NCBI RefSeq assembly: GCF_025352645.1
Contig: NZ_JANXSO010000037.1
Location: 26,015 to 90,014 of the forward strand
Length of the DNA: 64,000 bases
Origin: Iodobacter sp.
GTDB taxonomy: Bacteria; Pseudomonadota; Gammaproteobacteria; Burkholderiales; Chitinibacteraceae
Direction of reading: 5' to 3'
Part shown: piece by piece, positions 57,658 to 64,000 of the stretch
Position numbering within the stretch: the stretch's first letter is position 1
Layout: the number at the start of each line of letters is the position of its first letter
Position numbers and translations under genes: made by a program
The notes under the pieces: model-generated
The model's input: the letters and a program-made list of their open reading frames with translations, nothing else
The model's database searches: none
Told to the model about the DNA's origin: nothing

Positions 57658-59853
57658 TTAATGTTTTTCCAAAACGGCGGCATCGGTGTGCTGGCGAATA
57701 AAGCGTCGCTCACGTCGCCATGCGTGTTGAATAAGTTGTGGGATATCCAGTACCAGCGCGGGCTTGCCACTGCCCAAAATGGTGGAGCCACTGATGCCAC
57801 GTAGCGATTTAAAAATATCGCCTAAGGGCTTGATCACAGCTTGTAATTCGCCGATCAGGCGATCCACTACAATGCCCGCACGGTTTTCGCCGTAATGAAC
57901 AATCACGATAAATTCTGGGCTGTGCGCTGCGGGCAAGCCAAACAGCTCACGTAGTGAGATAAATGGCAGCCAGTCACCGCGTAGATTGATTTGTCTGGTG
58001 TTGTGATTCATGGCTTCTGGCGGTAAATCGACGCACTCAATCATCATATCTAGCGGCATCACCAGCGCCGAGTTGTCTACCTCAACGTGGAAACCATCGA
58101 TAATTGCTAAGGTAAGCGGCAGCCGTAGCCGGAACGTTGAGCCTATTCCTGGGCGGGAATGAATTTCTATTTCGCCGCGCAAAGATTCTATATTGCGCTT
58201 TACCACATCCATGCCCACGCCACGGCCAGATAAATCACTGACTGCATCGGCGGTTGAAAAACCGGGCAAAAAGATCAGTTGCAGAATTTCTTGATCAGAA
58301 AGCTGGCGCTCATCGCTGATGAGGGATCGCTCAAGCGCTTTGGCGAGTACCTTTTCACGATTAATCCCCGCGCCATCGTCGCTCACTTCCACCACCACCG
58401 AGCCTGCATCGTGGTAGGCATTGAGGGTTACCGTGCCAACCTCTGGCTTATTGGCGGCTAGGCGTTGCGCTGCGGATTCTAAGCCGTGGTCTACCGCATT
58501 GCGAATAATATGCATCAGTGGATCGGTAAGCTTTTCTACCATCGATTTATCGACTTCGGTGTCTGCCCCTTTGATCTCAAGGTGGATGGCTTTGCCAAGT
58601 TGCTTAGAGGTTTCGCGCACCATGCGTGGGAAGCGGCTGAAAATCTCGTCCACCGGCACCATGCGTAAGGTCAGCGCATCATCACGGATGCTTTCTACTA
58701 AAGTATTAATAATGGCAACGGATTCAATCAGCTCGGCATCGCCGCGTTGCTGTGCAATGAGCTTGGTGCCCGATGCGGCAATCACTAGCTCTCCTACGCG
58801 ATTAATCAGTCGATCAAGCTTGGCGGTTTCAATGCGGATTGATTGGCTTTCGGCTCTAGGGGGTTTTGCCGTTTTGCTGCTGGTGTTGGCTTGCTCTGTG
58901 CTGGCTGGGGCTTGCTCTGTGGTGCTGGCACTTTTAGCGATGGGGTCTTCGGCAAGGGTGAAGCTGCCGCTTTTTACTTGCATTGCTTCTTGGTTACTTA
59001 AGGCTTGCCTTTCGCACCAGCGGGAGAGCTGATCGGCGATTTCTTCGCCTCTTTGTGCATGCAGCCGCTCGGCCAGCTCACGATAAAGTGCTAATGGGGC
59101 GTGGGGAGGGAGGATGCCGATAAGGCTATCTTCTTTAACAAAATCAAAAGTGCCATTGATTTTATCCGCCGAGGCATCTGACTCCATGCTAATTTCAAAA
59201 CCAAGAAAGCATTCAGTAGGATCAAAAAGCTGCATGGCTGGCCAAGTGCGCCAAACCGTTTCTATATGCTTAATGGTGCAGAACCCTTGCAAATAATGTA
59301 AAAAAGAAAGCGGATCGAAACCAAAGCGAAAGGTATCAGGGTGAAAGCGTAAAGAGAGCTGCCAGAGTGGCGAGACGGCATGGGGTGAAGTTTGCGGGGC
59401 AAGCGGTGCAGCTTCTATCTGTGGAGTGCTTACCGCTCCTAGAAGCGCTACCCCAGATTGAACAGCTTGATATTGATGTAGGCTTTCTAGTAGCGGTATT
59501 CCTTCGGGTAGATCATCTAAGGCCAGTGCTTCGCTGCCTGCGCTGGTTAATAGCAAGCGGCGTAAATGATCATTGCTGGCGAGTAGCAGCGAAACTAACT
59601 CATCGCTTAAGGCCAGTTGATTGCTACGCAAGCGTTCTAATACGTTTTCGACGACGTGGGCAAATCTAACCAATGCCTCTAGCCCAAAAATGCCGCCAGA
59701 GCCTTTAATGGTATGGGCGGTACGAAATAGTAAGTTGTAAGTTTCAGTGCAGGGCGGGTAGGCAATAGGATCAAGCAGGGCGGTTTCAAGCGCATCGCAT
59801 AGCTCGTCTGCTTCTTCAAAAAAGATCACCCTTGCTTTACTAAGATCCATCAT
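57658..59853 (-). CDS. cheA: Chemotaxis histidine kinase CheA
   Basis: The 731-residue sensor kinase of the array. It has an HPt domain with H47 in RTAHTIKGSGG, then a second region of about 170-280 (LSLRFHPDTFRFGFDPLSFL) resembling a response-regulator-binding domain. Dimerisation helices follow (IRIETAKLDRLINRVGELVI), then the ATPase domain (HIIRNAVDHGLE, VSDDGAGIN, GRGVGMDVVK) and a C-terminal CheW-like domain. Its start overlaps the STAS gene by 14 bases. It should phosphorylate CheY, CheB and the REC-EAL protein of the operon. Start at ATG 59853 with GAGG upstream; ATG 59850 is equivalent. Confidence 0.96.
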   Translation of the reverse strand: MMDLSKARVIFFEEADELCDALETALLDPIAYPPCTETYNLLFRTAHTIKGSGGIFGLEALVRFAHVVENVLERLRSNQLALSDELVSLLLASNDHLRRLLLTSAGSEALALDDLPEGIPLLESLHQYQAVQSGVALLGAVSTPQIEAAPLAPQTSPHAVSPLWQLSLRFHPDTFRFGFDPLSFLHYLQGFCTIKHIETVWRTWPAMQLFDPTECFLGFEISMESDASADKINGTFDFVKEDSLIGILPPHAPLALYRELAERLHAQRGEEIADQLSRWCERQALSNQEAMQVKSGSFTLAEDPIAKSASTTEQAPASTEQANTSSKTAKPPRAESQSIRIETAKLDRLINRVGELVIAASGTKLIAQQRGDAELIESVAIINTLVESIRDDALTLRMVPVDEIFSRFPRMVRETSKQLGKAIHLEIKGADTEVDKSMVEKLTDPLMHIIRNAVDHGLESAAQRLAANKPEVGTVTLNAYHDAGSVVVEVSDDGAGINREKVLAKALERSLISDERQLSDQEILQLIFLPGFSTADAVSDLSGRGVGMDVVKRNIESLRGEIEIHSRPGIGSTFRLRLPLTLAIIDGFHVEVDNSALVMPLDMMIECVDLPPEAMNHNTRQINLRGDWLPFISLRELFGLPAAHSPEFIVIVHYGENRAGIVVDRLIGELQAVIKPLGDIFKSLRGISGSTILGSGKPALVLDIPQLIQHAWRRERRFIRQHTDAAVLEKH

Positions 59854-60160
59854 GGCTGGCCTCTGTGGGCAGGCTTGAGCACACCGTTACGCCTAGGTAT
59901 TGCAGGGTGTGTTTCATGGCAGGGTCTAGGGTGAAGAGTGCAATGCTCTTGCCTGCGTTCATTGCTTCAGCCTGCAAGATAGCCAGCAATTGGGCACCAC
60001 AGCCATCTAATTCACTGACTTCAGACAGATCAAGCATGACTTCTTCGTGATTGAGTAAGCTGAGTAAATCATCTTGGACATCGGCTGCATTAAATATCGT
60101 AAGCTCGCCTTGTAGTCGGGCCAAGGTCTGGCCATTTTGGTGCTCTAGCAGCAGTGACAT
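59840..60160 (-). CDS. STAS-domain protein in the chemosensory operon
   Basis: A 106-residue single STAS domain, related to anti-sigma-factor antagonists. It has the LARLQGELTIFNAADV strand and VMLDLSEVSELDGCGAQLL. The position that carries the phosphorylated serine in SpoIIAA reads D-G-C-G here, so classical serine phosphorylation is unlikely. Stand-alone STAS genes next to cheA are known from several proteobacterial chemosensory clusters, where their role is unclear. It lies 11 bases after cheY and overlaps cheA by 14. Confidence 0.88.
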   Translation of the reverse strand: MSLLLEHQNGQTLARLQGELTIFNAADVQDDLLSLLNHEEVMLDLSEVSELDGCGAQLLAILQAEAMNAGKSIALFTLDPAMKHTLQYLGVTVCSSLPTEASHDGS

Positions 60161-60171
60161 GGTGCGCTCGC

Positions 60172-60543
60172 TTAGGGTTGAATCAGCTTGGATACCGCAT
60201 CGAGTAATTTAGCAGGCTCAAAAGGCTTAACAATCCAAGCTTTGGCACCTGCCTCTTTGCCTTGTTGCTTTTTATCATCGGCTGATTCGGTGGTCAGCAT
60301 AATCACCGGCACATAGCGATGCACCGCTTGCTCTTTTAGTTTTTTTAGAAAGGTAATGCCATCCATGCCCGGCATATTCACATCAGAAATAATCAGATTA
60401 ACGCGCTGCCCTGTCAGCTTACTTAGCCCCTCATTACCATCTTTGGCTTCAATCACCTCATAGCCCGCCCCGCTGAGGGCAATGGAAACGGTTGCTCGCA
60501 TGCTGGCTGAGTCATCCAGTATCAAAATCGTTTTTTTTGCCAT
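60172..60543 (-). CDS. cheY: Chemotaxis response regulator CheY
   Basis: A 123-residue single-domain receiver. The acidic pocket has D10-D11, the phospho-acceptor is D54 in LIISDVNMPG, the switch threonine is in MLTTES, and the lysine is in WIVKPFEP. It is the first gene of the operon. It could signal to flagellar or pilus motors, but no cheZ or motor gene is nearby. Confidence 0.95.
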   Translation of the reverse strand: MAKKTILILDDSASMRATVSIALSGAGYEVIEAKDGNEGLSKLTGQRVNLIISDVNMPGMDGITFLKKLKEQAVHRYVPVIMLTTESADDKKQQGKEAGAKAWIVKPFEPAKLLDAVSKLIQP

Positions 60544-60862
60544 GGTAGTTAAGCCATCGTTATAAAAAGCGGGTAGACAAGATAAGGCTGGTTTTTTGTA
60601 AGCGTTGTTTGAGCTAAATGGTGTGTGTGCTTAGGCAATAATTACATTAGTTAGGTTTAGCACTCCCTGTGTCAGTGTCAATCAGAATTCAATAGCCGAT
60701 GTTAAGCCGCTACCTTGGCAATAGCGTTTTGCGCCATGAAAACCACGACCAAGCCGGTGGCCAGCCGTGTAGGGGTGCAGCAAGCCGCGCTCCAATATTT
60801 GTGGGTTTCTTGCGTGTTAAGGCGTGGCCATCAAACCAAACCGCAAGTTGCAACCTATGGAC
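60544..60862. other. Intergenic region upstream of the chemosensory operon
   Basis: 319 bases between cheY and the end of the small MCP gene. A degenerate copy of the AGGGGCGC palindromic core is recognisable at about 60769-60791 (GTAGGGGTGCAGCAAGCCGC). TTTAGCACTC occurs at about 60657 but has no matching GAGTGCTAA arm. The cheY promoter must be here. Confidence 0.5.
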
Positions 60863-62002
60863 TTAAAAGAATTCGGGTTCCCCAGCGGCGGTGCTCGGCT
60901 GGGCTGACGAGCCACCGTGCAATGCAGCTTGCTCTTGGGTGGAGTAAGTACTGCGTAATCGGGCCAGCCAGTCTGTGACGGATAGCGGGGGGGGGGAATC
61001 TGCAGGGGCACTGAGTAGGGTGGCTAAGTAATCTTCTAAGTGGCTTAAGTCTTGCTCAACATGGGCCATCATCTGGCACACCCTATCTTGGAACTGTAGT
61101 GCTACTAAGGTTTGGTTCAGTTCTTGTTCAACTTTATTACCCTGAGCTTGCAAGTTGCTATTGACCTGCGCCATTTGTTGCGTAGCAATGGTGAAGTCAG
61201 AAAGAGATGCGTCGAGTAAATGCAAGGCCTCTCCTATTTGCTGGGATTCACTGGCATTGATGCTGGCGGCTTTTGTACCTGCGTCCCGCAAGGCGTAATC
61301 GATGGCGGCTACTTTGATCGACATCTGCTTGCCGGTCTCCGCCGAAAGTGTAGAGAGTTTGCGAACTTCATCGGCCACTACGGCAAAGCCTCGGCCTGCT
61401 TCACCCGCCCGCGCGGCTTCAATGGCAGCATTGAGTGCAAGTAAATTGGTTTGATTGGCAATAGCCGCCACGCCTTTTGCCATGGAATCCAGCTCGGTGG
61501 AGAAATTGGCAAGGCTGTTCACTTGATTAATCAGCTCTTCGCGGTGGGTGGATGTTTGAGCAAGGATATGAGCAAGACTGCTGGTGCGTTCACGCACATG
61601 CTCAATCAAGTGGCTCAGTTTGGGCTGGCTGCTGTGCTTATCATCAGATTCGCCACGTGACTCACGAATGGTGGCGCGCAAGTCGACTGCAATATCTCTA
61701 AGGGTGAGGCCAAGTTGATTTCCTGCGTCTTCGGATTGCCGCCGGGCTAGTTGGATATTGCCCCGCCATATGGGGGCCACGGCGGTGAGCAGATGGGGAA
61801 GTGGCACGGGTTCGGCATTGCCCCTATCTACGGCGGGCTCAATGCTGCGGTTCGGTTGGGCTTGGGCGAGTCGAGTAAGGAGTATGCCGATGGGCAAATA
61901 AAGGGCCGCTAGCCATGGCAAATTGAGTATTCCAGCAATCACAATGGCTAATGTTGCACTGAGCAGATTGCACCCGTTCCATAAATATCCGTGCATTTTC
62001 AT
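60863..62002 (-). CDS. Small membrane-bound MCP without a periplasmic sensor
   Basis: A 379-residue receptor-like protein. One N-terminal hydrophobic hairpin (about 8-45) is followed directly by cytoplasmic sequence, so no periplasmic ligand domain and no HAMP are present. The MCP signalling tip is intact ([20 protein letters not shown], then [12 protein letters not shown]). A C-terminal part with [16 protein letters not shown] resembles a motif seen in CheZ-like or receptor-associated proteins. It may sense cytoplasmic or membrane state. It lies upstream of cheY on the same strand, but the 319-base gap suggests a separate transcript. Confidence 0.88.
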   Translation of the reverse strand: MKMHGYLWNGCNLLSATLAIVIAGILNLPWLAALYLPIGILLTRLAQAQPNRSIEPAVDRGNAEPVPLPHLLTAVAPIWRGNIQLARRQSEDAGNQLGLTLRDIAVDLRATIRESRGESDDKHSSQPKLSHLIEHVRERTSSLAHILAQTSTHREELINQVNSLANFSTELDSMAKGVAAIANQTNLLALNAAIEAARAGEAGRGFAVVADEVRKLSTLSAETGKQMSIKVAAIDYALRDAGTKAASINASESQQIGEALHLLDASLSDFTIATQQMAQVNSNLQAQGNKVEQELNQTLVALQFQDRVCQMMAHVEQDLSHLEDYLATLLSAPADSPPPLSVTDWLARLRSTYSTQEQAALHGGSSAQPSTAAGEPEFF

Positions 62003-62368
62003 TTGTGAATAGCCTTGATATTGATGTGTCTTAAAAACTCAATATAGGGCGGTGATTTAGATAAAACAAAAAAGAGCGCTTGCTTGCAGATTTATATAAG
62101 AGTGTTTACGGGGGGACTGAGGAAGGGGAGTGAGGCCGAGGGCGACTTATACGTAGTGAATAACAAGTTTTCATAAATTTTAAGCGGGCTAAAAACGTCA
62201 CCCCCGAGTGTTTTTGCCGGGGAGCCAGTCGCGTCATTCCCACCTACGTGGGTGTGACGCTGCTGATGTGAGTAATACACGATAACTTATGACGTAGTAC
62301 TTACACATTAAACTGCTTAGCTGGATCTGTGCTTAACAGCCTGCCGGTTTGACGCGGCAAGCTTTTGC
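62003..62368. other. Intergenic region with a 30-base palindrome
   Basis: No gene in 366 bases. GCGTCA and TGACGC bound a palindromic segment at 62231-62260, with the inner arms CCCACCTACGTGGG. It resembles the dispersed GTCATTCCCGC-type palindromes of many proteobacteria. A leftward frame at 62092-62280 has no ribosome binding site. Confidence 0.55.
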
Positions 62369-63034
62369 TTAGCGAGCTTGTGTTAGCAAATCTCTTGCTT
62401 CGCTTAAGGAACTTAAGATGGGGATGTTGAGCGCTAAAGAGTGACGCGAAGGGGGGCGTAAGTCGGGGATCATAATGACTTTGCAGCCAGCCTGGTGGGC
62501 CGCTTGCACGCCAAAATCGGAGTCCTCTAATACGACGCACGATTCAGTAGGAAAATTAAATGCGGCGGCGGCTTTTTGGTAAATTTCAGGCGCGGGCTTA
62601 GGGTGGGTGACTTCATCCCCACAAATGGCAAAGTGAAAGCGCGACCAAAGGCCAGCTGCACGTAAATGATGCTCTGCAATGCTGCGCCGTGTGGAGGTGC
62701 AAACGGCTTTAGGAATATTGTTTTCTTCTAGCCAGCTTAAAATATCATTCAATCCTGGCCGGTGAGCAATCGGCTCTTGGGTGCGTTCCATATACAGCTT
62801 ATGGCAAGCCGCGCGTAATTCATCTATGGGCGCTGTGGAGCCAAGATGCTCAAGTAAATAAGCATCGGTTTTGCTGTAATGCATACCAATCATGCCAATG
62901 GCTAAGGCACGCGGCATATCCACGCTTAGCGCAGTGGCTGCTTCCATCCAGCATTCAATACCGATGCTTTCCGTGTCTAACATCAGCCCATCCATATCAA
63001 AAAGGGCGGCAAGTGGTTTAGAAGTTAAATACAT
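62369..63034 (-). CDS. HAD-superfamily hydrolase (beta-phosphoglucomutase-like)
   Basis: A 221-residue HAD phosphatase or phosphomutase of subfamily IA. Motif I is FDMDGLMLDTE with D13 as nucleophile and D15 as acid. Motif II is VCTSTRR, the lysine is in HPKPAPEIY, and motif III is VLEDSDFGVQAA. The cap is the four-helix type that follows motif I. The closest named groups are beta-phosphoglucomutases and YniC-like sugar phosphatases, but the substrate cannot be fixed. ATG 63034 was chosen; the frame extends to 63100 without support. Confidence 0.88.
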   Translation of the reverse strand: MYLTSKPLAALFDMDGLMLDTESIGIECWMEAATALSVDMPRALAIGMIGMHYSKTDAYLLEHLGSTAPIDELRAACHKLYMERTQEPIAHRPGLNDILSWLEENNIPKAVCTSTRRSIAEHHLRAAGLWSRFHFAICGDEVTHPKPAPEIYQKAAAAFNFPTESCVVLEDSDFGVQAAHQAGCKVIMIPDLRPPSRHSLALNIPILSSLSEARDLLTQAR

Positions 63035-63183
63035 GCGGTGGCCGATAGAAGAGCTGAAAACGCTTATTTTACGCCAGTTGCTAAGTCTTGGCCGCTGCAT
63101 TATTACGCTAGTCAGAACATGGATTAGCTATTCTTCAAGTATGATGTGCAGCTATTTTAATCGCACTTGGTACGGGAGTATGA

Positions 63184-63564
63184 ATGCTGAAAGAGAATGG
63201 CTGCCCTTGTGAAAGCGGGCGCGTATACGCTGATTGCTGTGCGCCTTGGCATCAGGGCACAGCAGCCACTACACCTGAGCAATTAATGCGTTCGCGTTAT
63301 AGTGCTTTTGTTTTGGGCTTACATGATTATTTATTGGCAACTTGGCACGCTACAACTCGGCCAGAAACCTTGGTAGATAAAGAGCCGGTGCGCTGGCTAG
63401 GTTTAAAAATTAAGCAAGCGCATGTTAATGGTGTAAATGGCGAGGTGGAATTTATTGCGCGTTACAAAATTGCGGGCAAGGCTTGGAAATTGCATGAGCG
63501 CAGCCGCTTTGTTTATGAAGAGGGCCGTTGGTATTACCTAGATGGCAAGATGCTGAATACTTAA
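63184..63564 (+). CDS. YchJ family protein (UPF0225) with SEC-C motif
   Basis: A 126-residue protein. The N-terminal SEC-C metal site is CPCESGRVYADCC. The YchJ core follows (LMRSRYSAFVLGLHDYLLATWH, cut here at 20: MRSRYSAFVLGLHDYLLATW), an NTF2-like fold. A second cysteine motif at the C terminus, present in E. coli YchJ, is absent, so this is the shorter form. Function is unknown. GGGAG lies five bases before the ATG. It is divergent from the HAD gene. Confidence 0.88.
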   Translation: MLKENGCPCESGRVYADCCAPWHQGTAATTPEQLMRSRYSAFVLGLHDYLLATWHATTRPETLVDKEPVRWLGLKIKQAHVNGVNGEVEFIARYKIAGKAWKLHERSRFVYEEGRWYYLDGKMLNT

Positions 63565-63638
63565 TAGAGGTTAATTTAGGCAAACGCACTGCGTGATCTA
63601 CGGGGTTTGGATTGTGCCATTACCATGCAAAAAACCAT

Positions 63639-63699
63639 GCGGGGCGGGTGCAACCTTTGATCGATGCTGAAAAAAACGCGGCTTGCACCCGCCCAACGA
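63639..63699 (+). repeat. GGGCGGGT palindromic repeat, copy 4
   Basis: GCGGGGCGGGTGCAACC and GGCTTGCACCCGCCC flank ATGCTGAAAAAA. It has the same core and orientation as copies 2 and 3 but lacks the TGAGCAAGAGACAT end. Confidence 0.82.
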
Positions 63700-63757
63700 A
63701 AAACAAACCTCTTTGAAAAGTAGTATTGAATCATGGCATTCATCTGCGTTGATACTT

Positions 63758-63783
63758 AGGGGCGCAAGCAAGCAGCGCCTCTA
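63758..63783. repeat. AGGGGCGC palindromic core
   Basis: AGGGGCGCAAGCAAGCAGCG followed by CCTCTA is a 26-base palindromic unit related to the core of the element at 16515-16652. Confidence 0.75.
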
Positions 63784-63812
63784 GGGTCTGTTGACGTTTC
63801 ATTCACGGCTGC

Positions 63813-63912
63813 GTTGGCTGCAGTTTTGGGGCTGAACAAGGCAAAAGACGCGAGGTGGTACGAGTACCATGAGCGTCTTTTAACGCCGTGCAGCCCCAAA
63901 AATGTAGCCAAC
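63813..63912. repeat. 100-base hairpin repeat
   Basis: GTTGGCTGCAGTTTTGGGGC is matched by the inverse of the segment CAGCCCCAAAAATGTAGCCAAC cut at 20 (63891-63912), 20 of 22 positions pairing. Inside, AAAAGACGC pairs perfectly with GCGTCTTTT, and GGTAC with GTACC. The whole folds into one long hairpin. Confidence 0.85.
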
Positions 63913-64000
63913 CCGAAGGGCTGAGCCGGAAAACGGCCATTCACTGCGTTATGCTCCTCGGAAATAACCAGTTATTGCCTTCGTCGCATGCCTTGTGCCT

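Larger units (their letters stand above)
63565..64000. other. Repeat cluster at the right edge
   Basis: The last 436 bases hold three different palindromic repeats in a row (63639-63699, 63758-63783 and 63813-63912) and no supported gene. The final 50 bases probably continue a longer repeat beyond the window. Confidence 0.6.

Noticed and set aside
60650..60690. Possible CIRCE operator (TTTAGCACTC)
   Set aside because: The matching GAGTGCTAA arm is absent at nine bases, and no heat-shock gene follows.
60715..60978. 87-codon rightward frame
   Set aside because: It overlaps the end of the small MCP gene on the opposite strand and includes a degenerate repeat.
62092..62280. 62-codon leftward frame between the MCP and HAD genes
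   Set aside because: No ribosome binding site, low-complexity product, and it spans a palindrome.
63756..63944. 62-codon leftward frame at the right edge
   Set aside because: It consists of the palindromic repeats listed there, with no ribosome binding site.

Overview
The window looks like a stretch of chromosomal core genome from a betaproteobacterium of the Neisseriales, probably near Iodobacter, Chitinibacter or Chromobacterium. This placement is an inference from gene order (hrcA and nadK divergent with recN behind nadK; tig-clpP-clpX-lon-hupB-tRNA-ppiD), medium GC content, and a secreted chitinase and proteases. No database search was possible. No phage, plasmid, insertion sequence with transposase, or CRISPR array was seen.

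Layout. 1-10 kb, all on minus: serB, a YecA-type SEC-C protein, a very large SNF2-family helicase and mfd. 10-15 kb: a MASE1-PAS-GGDEF-EAL protein, rlmB, a methyltransferase and a broken substrate-binding-protein gene. 15-20.5 kb: DUF3999 and the giant membrane protein DUF2339. 21-26.8 kb: mltB, hrcA, nadK, recN, tadA. 26.8-32 kb: an exoenzyme island (GH18 chitinase lipoprotein, M4 metalloprotease, M28 aminopeptidase). 32-34.7 kb: glnB and a detached type II secretion set gspL-gspM-gspN. 35-44 kb: tRNA-Leu, tig, clpP, clpX, lon, hupB, tRNA-Val, tRNA-Asp, ppiD (protein folding and turnover). 44-52 kb: acyl-CoA and sugar enzymes, ubiD, a stand-alone cheR, a DJ-1 protein and a D-2-hydroxyacid dehydrogenase. 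52-62 kb, minus: a chemosensory operon running cheY, STAS, cheA, mcp, cheW, cheR, cheB and a REC-EAL protein, with a second small MCP upstream. 62-64 kb: a HAD hydrolase, a YchJ protein and a cluster of intergenic repeats.

How the genes connect. The secreted M4 and M28 peptidases both end in a PPC domain and lie just before T2SS components, so they are likely cargo of that pathway. Trigger factor, ClpXP, Lon, HU and PpiD form the usual proteostasis block. The chemosensory operon ends in a phosphodiesterase output, which suggests it controls c-di-GMP as well as, or instead of, flagellar rotation.

The least explained material is intergenic. One dispersed inverted-repeat family, built from CACRGAG-type units, has two copies bracketing recN. 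A second, modular family has 14-base termini (ATGTCTCTTGCTCA) and interchangeable palindromic cores. A 100-base hairpin lies near the right edge, and a 33-base near-palindrome lies upstream of the M4 protease. I found no clear multi-gene system of a new kind; these repeats and two small ORFs are the best leads.
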